Assembly (NCBI GenBank): GCA_003560355.1
Contig: PWIP01000025.1
Location: forward strand, 1 to 9,586
From: Candidatus Dojkabacteria bacterium
Lineage (GTDB): Bacteria > Patescibacteriota > Dojkabacteria > SC72 > T1SED10-24
DNA length: 9,586 bases
Direction of reading: 5' to 3'
Of the stretch, positions 1-6,312 are shown in pieces. Within the stretch, counting starts at the first letter, position 1, and each line of letters begins with the position of its first letter. The translations under genes were made by a program, and so were the position numbers. Under the pieces are notes generated by a model that saw nothing but the letters and a program-made list of their open reading frames with translations, did no database searches and was not told the origin of the DNA.

Positions 1-768
1 AGCTTGCTTTATTTTTTTTGTTGGAATTTTTAATTCCAAAGCAACAGCAATTGAAGCCATTATGTTATGAATATTGTATCTACCTTTTAGATTTGTAGAA
101 AATTTTTGTCTTTTTTTGTTTATAGTTAGGAAAAAATCCATATCCTTATCATCTGTTACAAATTCATCAGCTTTAATATCAGAGTTTTGAGTAAATCCAT
201 AAGTAATGATTTTGCGATTTAAATCTGTAGCTAATTCACAAAGAGGTTTAAATGATTGATCATCTTTGTTTATCACAACAATACCGTCTTTTTTTGTGTA
301 ATTTATGAGTTTGCTTTTCGTTTTTAAATATTTTTCATATGTTTTATGATAGTCTAGATGTTCATGGCTTACATTTGTAAAAACAGCGAATTTGTATTTA
401 ATCCCTGCAACTCTATGCTGGTGTAAACCGTGTGAAGTTGTTTCCAAAATTACGTACTCTATCCCTTCTTTTACCATAATATCTAAGAATTTTTGTAAAT
501 CTTTTGGAGCAGGATTTGTTACGTGAAAATCCAGGGGGAACTCTTTCTCTTGTGTTTTTACATTTAAAGTTGATATTATACCTACTTTAAATCCAGTTTC
601 TTTGAGAATTGTGTAAATGATATTTGCCGTAGTAGTCTTGCCATCAGAACCTGTTACTCCTATGATTTTTAGCTTTCTTGATGGATTGCCATATTTTTTA
701 CAATAGTAAAGTGCAACAAAATAGTGTTTCCAGTTTTTTATTTTCTGAGGGATAATATTTGTATTCAT
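1..768 (-). CDS. murE: MurE-type Mur ligase, N-terminal part (runs off left edge)
   Basis: I translated this directly: 256 codons from an ATG at 768-766, open to base 1, so the C-terminal domain is missing. MurE ligases add the third stem-peptide amino acid to UDP-MurNAc-dipeptide in the cytoplasm, using ATP. Visible motifs are the P-loop GVTGSDGKTTT (37-47), TNP (84-86) followed by LQ (91-92), ETTSHGLHQHRV (109-120, matching the MurE ESSSH...RV block), FTNVSHEHLDYH (130-141), the probable carbamylated lysine K151, and GRYNIHNIMASIAVAL (229-244). These fit MurE better than MurC, D or F. The P-loop lies only about 37 residues from the start, against about 110 in E. coli MurE, so the UDP-MurNAc-binding first domain is absent. 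An in-frame TAA at 799-801 (minus strand) rules out a longer N-terminus. The motif that separates Lys from diaminopimelate specificity lies in the missing part. Confidence 0.9.
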   Translation of the reverse strand, partial: MNTNIIPQKIKNWKHYFVALYYCKKYGNPSRKLKIIGVTGSDGKTTTANIIYTILKETGFKVGIISTLNVKTQEKEFPLDFHVTNPAPKDLQKFLDIMVKEGIEYVILETTSHGLHQHRVAGIKYKFAVFTNVSHEHLDYHKTYEKYLKTKSKLINYTKKDGIVVINKDDQSFKPLCELATDLNRKIITYGFTQNSDIKADEFVTDDKDMDFFLTINKKRQKFSTNLKGRYNIHNIMASIAVALELKIPTKKIKQA

Positions 769-773
769 CTTGT

Positions 774-797
774 GAGTATACGATAGAACGGAGTATA
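774..797. repeat. Direct repeat GAGTATA with 17-base period
   Basis: GAGTATA occurs at 774-780 and again at 791-797, separated by ten bases. On the minus strand each copy contains a TATACT hexamer. The pair could be duplicated -10 elements or a two-site operator between the divergent murE-like and hydrolase genes. With only two short copies in AT-rich DNA, chance is also possible. Confidence 0.35.
775..780 (-). promoter_or_regulatory. Probable -10 element for the murE-like gene
   Basis: The minus strand reads TATACT here, ending six bases before the ATG at 768. Initiation at the usual distance would fall on or next to the start codon, giving a leaderless or nearly leaderless transcript, consistent with no Shine-Dalgarno sequence before this start. 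A second TATACT lies at 792-797 on the same strand and could serve as an alternative. I see no good -35 for either. Confidence 0.45.
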
Positions 798-826
798 ATT
801 AAAGTCCAATATTTTGTTCTTTTTTT

Positions 827-835
827 TGATAGAAT
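827..835 (+). promoter_or_regulatory. Extended -10 promoter TGATAGAAT, leaderless start
   Basis: TGATAGAAT fits the extended -10 form TGnTANAAT and ends six bases before the ATG at 842, so transcription could begin at the start codon itself. No Shine-Dalgarno sequence precedes this ATG, which agrees with leaderless translation. The same nine bases recur at 9285-9293 upstream of the other plus-strand unit. Confidence 0.5.
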
Positions 836-841
836 ACACAT

Positions 842-1579
842 ATGAAGATAGAGTTAATGGGTAGAAGTATAAATTATGAATGTAAAGGAAGTGGTGATGC
901 GATTTTGTTTGTACATGGTTGGGGTGGTGATTTGCATAGTATGGATGGTCTTTATGGGCATTTTGCAAAAAATTACAAATGCTATAGATTAGATTTACCT
1001 GGTTTTGGTAAAAGTGAAAATCCAGAACCCGACTGGGGTATTGCTGAATATTCCAACTTTGTTAAATCATTTATAGATGAAGTTATTAAATCAAAAGTTA
1101 TATACTGTGGGCACTCCTTTGGTGGTTCAATAGGGATATATTTAGCTGCGAATTTTAAAATTATAGAAAAAATGGTTCTCTTAGCTCCAGCATTTAGAAG
1201 AAAAGGTGAGGTTAAAACTTCCTTTTCAGAAAAAATCCCCCTCTATTCAAAACTAAAACCTGTACTCTACCCTTTTAGAAAACTAGGCTATTCTATTTTT
1301 TACCCAGGTTCTCAGGTTTTAAGATACCCTCATTTAGAAGAGAACTTTAAAAAGCTCGTAGTACAAACTCTGGTTCCAATATTACATAAGGTAGAAGTCA
1401 AAACTTTGATAATTTGGGGTAATACAGATCTGTTTGTTCCTGTAAAGGATGGATATTTTTTACATAAAAAATTAAAAAACTCTGAATTAAAAGTTTACGA
1501 AGGTGTGAATCACAATATACAAATGGCAGAAACAGAAAAGGTAATAGAAGATATAACTTGTTTTTTAAATAAAGGATGA
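842..1579 (+). CDS. Alpha/beta hydrolase
   Basis: A 245-residue protein of the alpha/beta hydrolase fold with a complete catalytic set: oxyanion-hole segment HGWGG (25-29), DLPGFGKS (51-58), nucleophile elbow GHSFGG (90-95) with Ser92, acid Asp196 in WGNTD (192-196), and His224 in GVNHN (221-225). The length is normal for a single-domain hydrolase with a short cap. It has no signal peptide or membrane segment and should be cytosolic. The substrate cannot be read from sequence; esterase, thioesterase and amidase activities all remain open. It is the first gene of a unit whose next two genes act on peptidoglycan precursors, and its TGA stop overlaps the murF-like start (ATGA, 1576-1579), so translation is probably coupled. 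A role in precursor metabolism is suggested only by position. Confidence 0.9.
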   Translation: MKIELMGRSINYECKGSGDAILFVHGWGGDLHSMDGLYGHFAKNYKCYRLDLPGFGKSENPEPDWGIAEYSNFVKSFIDEVIKSKVIYCGHSFGGSIGIYLAANFKIIEKMVLLAPAFRRKGEVKTSFSEKIPLYSKLKPVLYPFRKLGYSIFYPGSQVLRYPHLEENFKKLVVQTLVPILHKVEVKTLIIWGNTDLFVPVKDGYFLHKKLKNSELKVYEGVNHNIQMAETEKVIEDITCFLNKG

Positions 1580-3021
1580 TATATATACTTTTTTTAACAG
1601 CAATTGTTTCTTACATTTTTGCTTTAAAGCAAATTTACCAACTTCAAATAACAGAATATCGTTTTGATAGATTTATGACTATGCTTAGAGATTCTGGCTT
1701 TGGTAGTTTAATTTATCCAAAGATTGTTTTACCTGCAAAGACTGTTCGTAATATTCTGATTGCCGCATTATCTTTAATTTTTCTTTTACTTTTCAACTAC
1801 ATAATTTATCTACTTTTGTGGGAAAATATCTTGTTAATAATTTTTTTCGCTTTGCTAAATTATTTTATTGCAAAAGATTTCGTTTTTTCAGCGTCCACTA
1901 TTATCACCCCATTTGCAAATATTTTTAGAGAAAAAACTATTAAACAAGCAAAAGAGATAGTTGAAGGTTTTGATGGTGAAATAATTGGTGTTACAGGTTC
2001 TTTTGGAAAAAGTTCAGTAAAGGAATTTCTTTATCAGATTTTTTCTGAAAAATACAGTATGGAAAGAACAGCTGGAAACAGAAATACAGACATTGGTGTT
2101 GCTTTGGAAATTAAGGAGAAGCTGAATGAAAAATTGGATTTTTTTGTTTGTGAGATGGGTGCTTACAAAATTGGGGAAATTGAAAAAATTTGTAATTTTG
2201 TTAAACCTAAATACGGGATTTTGACGGGAATAGGTAATCAGCATATGGATTTGTTTGATAGTATTGAAAACTTAGTTTATGCGAAATCTGAATTGCTTAG
2301 GTCTTTGCCTGAGAACGGTGTTGCAGTAGTTAATATTGATAATGATTACAAAGCTAAACTTTTGGAAAATGTTAAAGCCAAAGTAATTACATATGGTTGG
2401 AATGAGCAAGCAGATTACAGAATTTTAGATTTGAAGTACAAAAAGAGGATGATGTTTGTTGAATTTAGTGCTTTTGAAAAAAAATACAAATTTACGACAG
2501 CACTTCTTGGTAATCACCAGGCTGTAAATCTACTCGGAATTATAGCATTGGGTCTTGAGCTAAAAATGGGTTACGAAAATATTGAAAGAGCAATAGCCAA
2601 AATGGAACCTTTGGAAAGTAAGCTTTCTCTACACACTGGTTTTAATGGCGTTACAATATTAAACGATGGTTACAATTCAAATCTAGAGGGTTTCCTTTCT
2701 GCTTTGGAAGTTGCGAAAGGTTTTGAGTCAAAGAAGAAGTATGCTTTTAGTTATGGTATTTTTGAATTAGGTCAGGAAAGAGAAAAAGCATATCGTAAAG
2801 TAGTAGAGTCTGTTTTAGAAGGTAATATTATTCTTCTAACTTTGGACAAGAGGTTTTTAAGGTTTAATGATGAAAATGTAATTTACATGAAATCTGAAAA
2901 AGAAGTTATGGACTTTTTATCTAAAAATTTGAAAAAAGGAGACTTCTTCCTTTTAGAAGGTAGATGTACTCCAGAATTCTTAAATTTTTTAAATATGGAA
3001 AAATATGAATTACAAGATTGA
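1576..3021 (+). CDS. murF: MurF-type Mur ligase with N-terminal membrane region
   Basis: This 481-residue protein carries Mur ligase central and C-terminal domains: P-loop GVTGSFGKSS (138-147), EMGAYKIGEI (193-202, the MurF E(M/L)GA...GEI block), GNQHMDLF (220-227), the probable carbamylated lysine K237, GNHQAVN (312-318) and NDGYNSN (363-369, compare MurF DxYNANP). MurF joins D-Ala-D-Ala to the UDP-MurNAc-tripeptide. Instead of the usual UDP-MurNAc-binding first domain, residues 1-115 hold hydrophobic segments at about 1-17, 58-80 and 82-98, so the catalytic part is probably membrane-tethered on the cytoplasmic side. The ATG overlaps the hydrolase stop, and AAAGG (1571-1575) directly abuts it, which is too close for a normal Shine-Dalgarno, so coupling is likely. 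The last 17 bases overlap the femX-like gene. MurF is the best match, but a MurT-like or other membrane-associated Mur ligase role is possible. Confidence 0.85.
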   Translation: MIYILFLTAIVSYIFALKQIYQLQITEYRFDRFMTMLRDSGFGSLIYPKIVLPAKTVRNILIAALSLIFLLLFNYIIYLLLWENILLIIFFALLNYFIAKDFVFSASTIITPFANIFREKTIKQAKEIVEGFDGEIIGVTGSFGKSSVKEFLYQIFSEKYSMERTAGNRNTDIGVALEIKEKLNEKLDFFVCEMGAYKIGEIEKICNFVKPKYGILTGIGNQHMDLFDSIENLVYAKSELLRSLPENGVAVVNIDNDYKAKLLENVKAKVITYGWNEQADYRILDLKYKKRMMFVEFSAFEKKYKFTTALLGNHQAVNLLGIIALGLELKMGYENIERAIAKMEPLESKLSLHTGFNGVTILNDGYNSNLEGFLSALEVAKGFESKKKYAFSYGIFELGQEREKAYRKVVESVLEGNIILLTLDKRFLRFNDENVIYMKSEKEVMDFLSKNLKKGDFFLLEGRCTPEFLNFLNMEKYELQD

Positions 3022-4006
3022 AAAAGTAGAAGATGGTAAAGCTTGGAATATTTTTGTCAAAAAGCAAGAAAATTCAAACATACTTTCCTCATGGGAGTGG
3101 GTTGAATTTGAAAAAAATTTGGGCTTTGATGTACAGGCTTTCAGTATTGGACAAGAGGGGCTTTTTGCAATTAGGGTTGTAAATGCAAAGAAGGGGAAAT
3201 ATTTAATATCAAAACAGAATGCTTTTTTGAATTGGGAAGATGAAGATATGGTCTTTTCTTTAATAGCTTTTTTAAAACTAAAGTGTGAAGAAAAAAACTG
3301 CAAGTTTTTTAGAATTTCTCCTCCTCTTTTAAAGTTCGCGAAATATGAAAAGCTTTTTTCTAGTTATGGTTTTAAAAAAGCTTTGCTTAATTCTGCTGAT
3401 GGGCAATTGACGATAATTCTTGATTTGCAAAAAAGCTTGGATGAAATTCAAAAAGATATGCGTAAAAATACTAGATATTTAATTAGAAAGGCAGAGAAAT
3501 TTGGTGTTGAGGTTTTGCATACAGATGGTTCAGAATATCTAGATGTTTTTGAAGAAATTTACAATGAAACTGTTAAGAGACATCAGTGGGATGCGAATGA
3601 GTTTGACTATATTAAAAGACAATATGCATTTTTTTCTCCTAAGGGCATGTCTAGAATGTTTGTTGCAAAATACAAGGGTAAAATTATGGCAGTATCAATA
3701 TTCACAAGGTTTAAAAATGAAGTAATATATCACCATAGTGGTTCTTTTTTGTCAGAAATTCCTGTAATGTATGCTCTAATATGGGAAGCGATTAAATATT
3801 ACAAGGATTTGGGTGTTAAGGAATTTAATTTTTTTGGAGTTTGTGAAAAAGATGATATTAAGCATCCTTGGTATGGTCTTTCATTGTTCAAAAGAGGTTT
3901 TGGAGGCCAAGAAAGAAGATTATTAGATACTTATGACTATCCAGTTTCTAGAAGCTATTATCTTATTAGGGGTATTGAAGGTTTGCAAAAAATTACGATG
4001 TCTTAA
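3005..4006 (+). CDS. femX: FemX/FemAB-like peptidoglycan aminoacyltransferase
   Basis: This 333-residue protein matches the FemABX family, which uses aminoacyl-tRNA to attach amino acids to the stem peptide of peptidoglycan precursors, forming the interpeptide bridge. Family-like segments are MRKNTRYLIRKAEKFGVEV (152-170), YHHSGSFLSEIPVMYALIWE (242-261), a lysine-rich helix with LGVKEFNFFG (269-278), and HPWYGLSLFKRGFGG (287-301). The length is close to that of short FemX proteins, and I see no long coiled-coil arm insertion as in staphylococcal FemA. There is no signal peptide, so it should act at the inner membrane face. The start lies inside the end of the murF-like gene, with GGAA (2998-3001 region) just upstream as a weak ribosome site. 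Its presence hints at bridged cross-links. The amino acid it transfers is unknown. The 3' end overlaps the opposing acetyltransferase gene. Confidence 0.87.
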   Translation: MNYKIEKVEDGKAWNIFVKKQENSNILSSWEWVEFEKNLGFDVQAFSIGQEGLFAIRVVNAKKGKYLISKQNAFLNWEDEDMVFSLIAFLKLKCEEKNCKFFRISPPLLKFAKYEKLFSSYGFKKALLNSADGQLTIILDLQKSLDEIQKDMRKNTRYLIRKAEKFGVEVLHTDGSEYLDVFEEIYNETVKRHQWDANEFDYIKRQYAFFSPKGMSRMFVAKYKGKIMAVSIFTRFKNEVIYHHSGSFLSEIPVMYALIWEAIKYYKDLGVKEFNFFGVCEKDDIKHPWYGLSLFKRGFGGQERRLLDTYDYPVSRSYYLIRGIEGLQKITMS

Positions 4007-4466
4007 CCCTTTTCATTGTTATTGTAGGTATTTTGATTGCACCTTCATGTGTTTCTTCTGAATTTGGTATAATCTCAAATCCAAATTTTTTATAAAAATT
4101 TATAGCTTTTTTGTTATAAACGGCAGTTTTAACGAAGATTTCTTTTGAATTTTCGTAATATTTAAGAACTCTTTTCATTAAAGCCTCCCCTGCGCCTTTT
4201 CTTTGATATTTTGGCAAAACATAAATTGCTCCAAGAATGTTTTCATCCCTTACAGATGCGAAACCAACGATTTTATTATTTATTTCAATAACCCATGTCT
4301 TGGTTTTACCTGTATTTTGCTTTTTTGAGACTCGTTTTTTGAATTTTTTCTCTATCTCCTCATATTTAATTCCATATTTTTCGTTAGGGTAGGTGTCTAG
4401 CCACGTTTCTCTTGTTATATGAAACAAATCTTCCATATCTTCGTCTCTCTTTGCCCTGATTTTCAT
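3993..4466 (-). CDS. GNAT-family N-acetyltransferase
   Basis: A 157-residue single-domain GNAT protein that would transfer an acetyl group from acetyl-CoA to an amine. The acetyl-CoA pyrophosphate loop is YQRKGAGEAL (87-96), preceded by the beta-strand GAIYVLPKY (79-87), and the C-terminal motif NKKAINFYKKFGFE (118-131) is typical of RimI/PhnO-like members. The N-terminus (RAKRDEDMEDLFHI, 4-17) fits the usual first strand and helix. The acceptor cannot be predicted. It is last in the minus-strand unit, five bases after mraY. Its final 14 bases overlap the end of the femX-like gene, so no separate terminator fits between them. Confidence 0.85.
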   Translation of the reverse strand: MKIRAKRDEDMEDLFHITRETWLDTYPNEKYGIKYEEIEKKFKKRVSKKQNTGKTKTWVIEINNKIVGFASVRDENILGAIYVLPKYQRKGAGEALMKRVLKYYENSKEIFVKTAVYNKKAINFYKKFGFEIIPNSEETHEGAIKIPTITMKRVKTS

Positions 4467-4471
4467 GTTTT

Positions 4472-5569
4472 CTAGATGCTAATTATATAAATCCAAAAAC
4501 CAATAATTGCAGTAATCAATCCAAAAAGCCAGAATCTCATTACCACTTTTTCTTCACTCCAACCTTTTATTAAATAGTGTAGATGTAAAGGAGCCATTTT
4601 GAAAAGTCTTCTTCTGAAAATTGATTTATAAATTGATTGAAGCAATGAAGAACCTATTTCAATAACGAAAGGAAGGCCAATAATTGGAAGAAGAAATATC
4701 TTGTCTTGTAAAAATGCTATTGTTGCCAGAAGAGCCCCCATTGAAAGAGACCCTATATCCCCCATTTCTATTCTTGCTGGTTTGATATTAAAATACAAGT
4801 AAGCTATTAAAGAGCCAATAATTGTTGCTAAAAGTAGCGCTATTTCAGTTTGTTGTTCAATTATCGCAATGAGAAGAAAAGCACTGTAAGATGATATCAA
4901 AAGTCCTGAAGAGAGTCCGTCCATTCCGTCAGAAATGTTTACCGCATTTGACATTGAGATTATTGTAAAAATGATGAAGAATGGCATTAGGAAACCTATT
5001 TCAAAATCTCCTAGAAAAGGGATCCAAATTGTTGAAATGCCAAGATAGCTAAAAAGCCAGAATGCAACAATTCCACCCGTTAGTGTTTGTACTATAATTT
5101 TTTCACCAGCATGAATACCCTTGCCCGGATATGACCCTAGTTTATACCAGATGTTTTTGTATGCTGACCAGGGTATAAGTAGGGCTAACCAAACTCTTTT
5201 CTTCCAATTTTTGTGTATCATTGCTAGCCTTATGTGTTTGTGAAGTGGTCGTACTAGCCTTTTTCTTCCAAAAATATTTAGTAAATCATCAAGAGCTCCA
5301 AGGGTTGCCGAGATTAGTAAAACAATAATTGGAATGTATGTATATGTATTCCAGTTTAAAGTTAGTGTTACTACTAGTGTTGTTATGATTATTATTAGAC
5401 CGCCCATAATGGGAGTACCTTCTTTTTGGGTTCTTTCGCCAACAATAGATGAAAAATCATTTTCTATTTTACGAACAACGTTTAGTCTGTAAAGGATATT
5501 AATTATTAATGGAGCTATTGCAAAAGCAAAGAAGGTTGAAAGTAGTATTATTGTTATTGCTTCAGTCAT
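4472..5569 (-). CDS. mraY: MraY, phospho-MurNAc-pentapeptide transferase
   Basis: A polytopic membrane protein of 365 residues (E. coli MraY has 360), which transfers phospho-MurNAc-pentapeptide from UDP to undecaprenyl phosphate, making lipid I. Key motifs are GTPIMGG (51-57), the aspartate pair ALDD (92-95), NAVNISDGMDGLSSG (208-222), MGDIGSLSMG (269-278) with Asp271, and MAPLHLHYLIKGW (325-337) followed by EKVVMRFW (340-347). The APxHxH...KGW...VVxRFW block separates MraY from WecA-type enzymes. The usual HHH is HLH here (His329, Leu330, His331). The loop after the aspartate pair, about 100-155, is rich in basic and aromatic residues. The ATG and the upstream gene's TAA share one base (TAATG at 5571-5567), so translation is probably coupled. 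Confidence 0.93.
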   Translation of the reverse strand: MTEAITIILLSTFFAFAIAPLIINILYRLNVVRKIENDFSSIVGERTQKEGTPIMGGLIIIITTLVVTLTLNWNTYTYIPIIVLLISATLGALDDLLNIFGRKRLVRPLHKHIRLAMIHKNWKKRVWLALLIPWSAYKNIWYKLGSYPGKGIHAGEKIIVQTLTGGIVAFWLFSYLGISTIWIPFLGDFEIGFLMPFFIIFTIISMSNAVNISDGMDGLSSGLLISSYSAFLLIAIIEQQTEIALLLATIIGSLIAYLYFNIKPARIEMGDIGSLSMGALLATIAFLQDKIFLLPIIGLPFVIEIGSSLLQSIYKSIFRRRLFKMAPLHLHYLIKGWSEEKVVMRFWLFGLITAIIGFWIYIISI

Positions 5570-6312
5570 TATTCTTTAACAAAAAATTTAGGTCTTCTAA
5601 TACCATTATCGTTTTTTTCTTTCAGAAACTGCTTTAATGTCCAACAAACTCCATCTTTATCTTTTTCTAGCCATTTTTGATGCTCTAAATCTTTCTTCTT
5701 GTTGACTATTTTAATTTTACCCCTCTTTATGCCATTGTCCTGTCCATAGTGTTTTGTTGAGTGTATATATTCTATTTCCTTTTCGTTTACATTAGTTATT
5801 ATTGCAATATGATGTCCTCTTTCAATACCTTTTAACCTTATTAAATCACCTATTTGTACATTTTCTAACTCTACAGGTATTGAGTTAAATTTGTTTGTAA
5901 GTAAATCTGCATTAATATTTTCTATTGGCCTTAAAGCTATTATTATTCTTTTAAGAAAAGACATTTTGGGAAAAACTACGTTAGTTCTTAAGTTTCCTTT
6001 CTTTTCAGATTTGACCCAAGTATCAAGTATATGTGCTACTAATCCAGAGCAATCCACGCCTATGCCTTCTTTTTGCATAAATTCTCTGATTTCGTTTTCT
6101 GAGGTTTTTTTTAAGTTAAAGTTTCTTAGTTTTGCAAAGATATTAACTTCTTCCTCTATTTCTTGAGGAGTACCCTTTCCTACAAGAGATCTTAATTCTG
6201 CCCTAGCGTGTTTTACATTAATATGATAGGGGGTTTTAACCTTTTTACCATTTATATTTAAATTAAAATAGTCCTCTATTAGTTTTATTACTTCTTTAGG
6301 TAATTTTTTCAT
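5569..6312 (-). CDS. NlpC/P60-like cysteine peptidase, no signal peptide
   Basis: A 247-residue protein whose core resembles the NlpC/P60 papain-like fold: nucleophile in GVDCSGLVAHILD (85-97, Cys88), a strand with QIGDLIRL (153-160), the histidine in RGHHIAII (165-172, His167 or His168), and a third polar residue in EYIHST (181-186, His184). NlpC/P60 enzymes usually cleave peptide bonds within peptidoglycan stem peptides, often next to D-glutamate. Residues 1-80 form a conserved-looking helical extension with many charged residues (HARAELRSLVGKGTPQEIEEE, 35-55 region). There is no signal peptide, lipobox or transmembrane segment, so it should be cytosolic, unlike most wall hydrolases. It overlaps the ATP-grasp gene by four bases (ATGA) and mraY by one. 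Cleavage of cytosolic precursors, recycling products or an ATP-grasp product is an inference. Confidence 0.78.
   Translation of the reverse strand: MKKLPKEVIKLIEDYFNLNINGKKVKTPYHINVKHARAELRSLVGKGTPQEIEEEVNIFAKLRNFNLKKTSENEIREFMQKEGIGVDCSGLVAHILDTWVKSEKKGNLRTNVVFPKMSFLKRIIIALRPIENINADLLTNKFNSIPVELENVQIGDLIRLKGIERGHHIAIITNVNEKEIEYIHSTKHYGQDNGIKRGKIKIVNKKKDLEHQKWLEKDKDGVCWTLKQFLKEKNDNGIRRPKFFVKE

Larger units (their letters stand above)
770..799 (+). promoter_or_regulatory. Possible sigma70-type promoter for the hydrolase-murF-femX unit
   Basis: TTGTGA (770-775, four of six matches to TTGACA), an 18-base spacer and a perfect TATAAT (794-799) are present on the plus strand. A start near 806 would give a leader of about 36 bases before the hydrolase ATG at 842. 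It overlaps the opposing murE-like promoter, so the two may compete. A second candidate for the same unit lies at 827-835. Confidence 0.45.

Noticed and set aside
765..968. Minus-strand open frame overlapping the hydrolase start and divergent promoter
   Set aside because: It is low-complexity (His/Tyr/Asn), covers the promoter region and is in a different frame from the murE-like gene.
2014..2244. Minus-strand open frame of 76 codons inside the murF-like gene
   Set aside because: It lies opposite conserved Mur ligase motifs, has a low-complexity Phe/Asn-rich translation and no ribosome site; it is a shadow frame.
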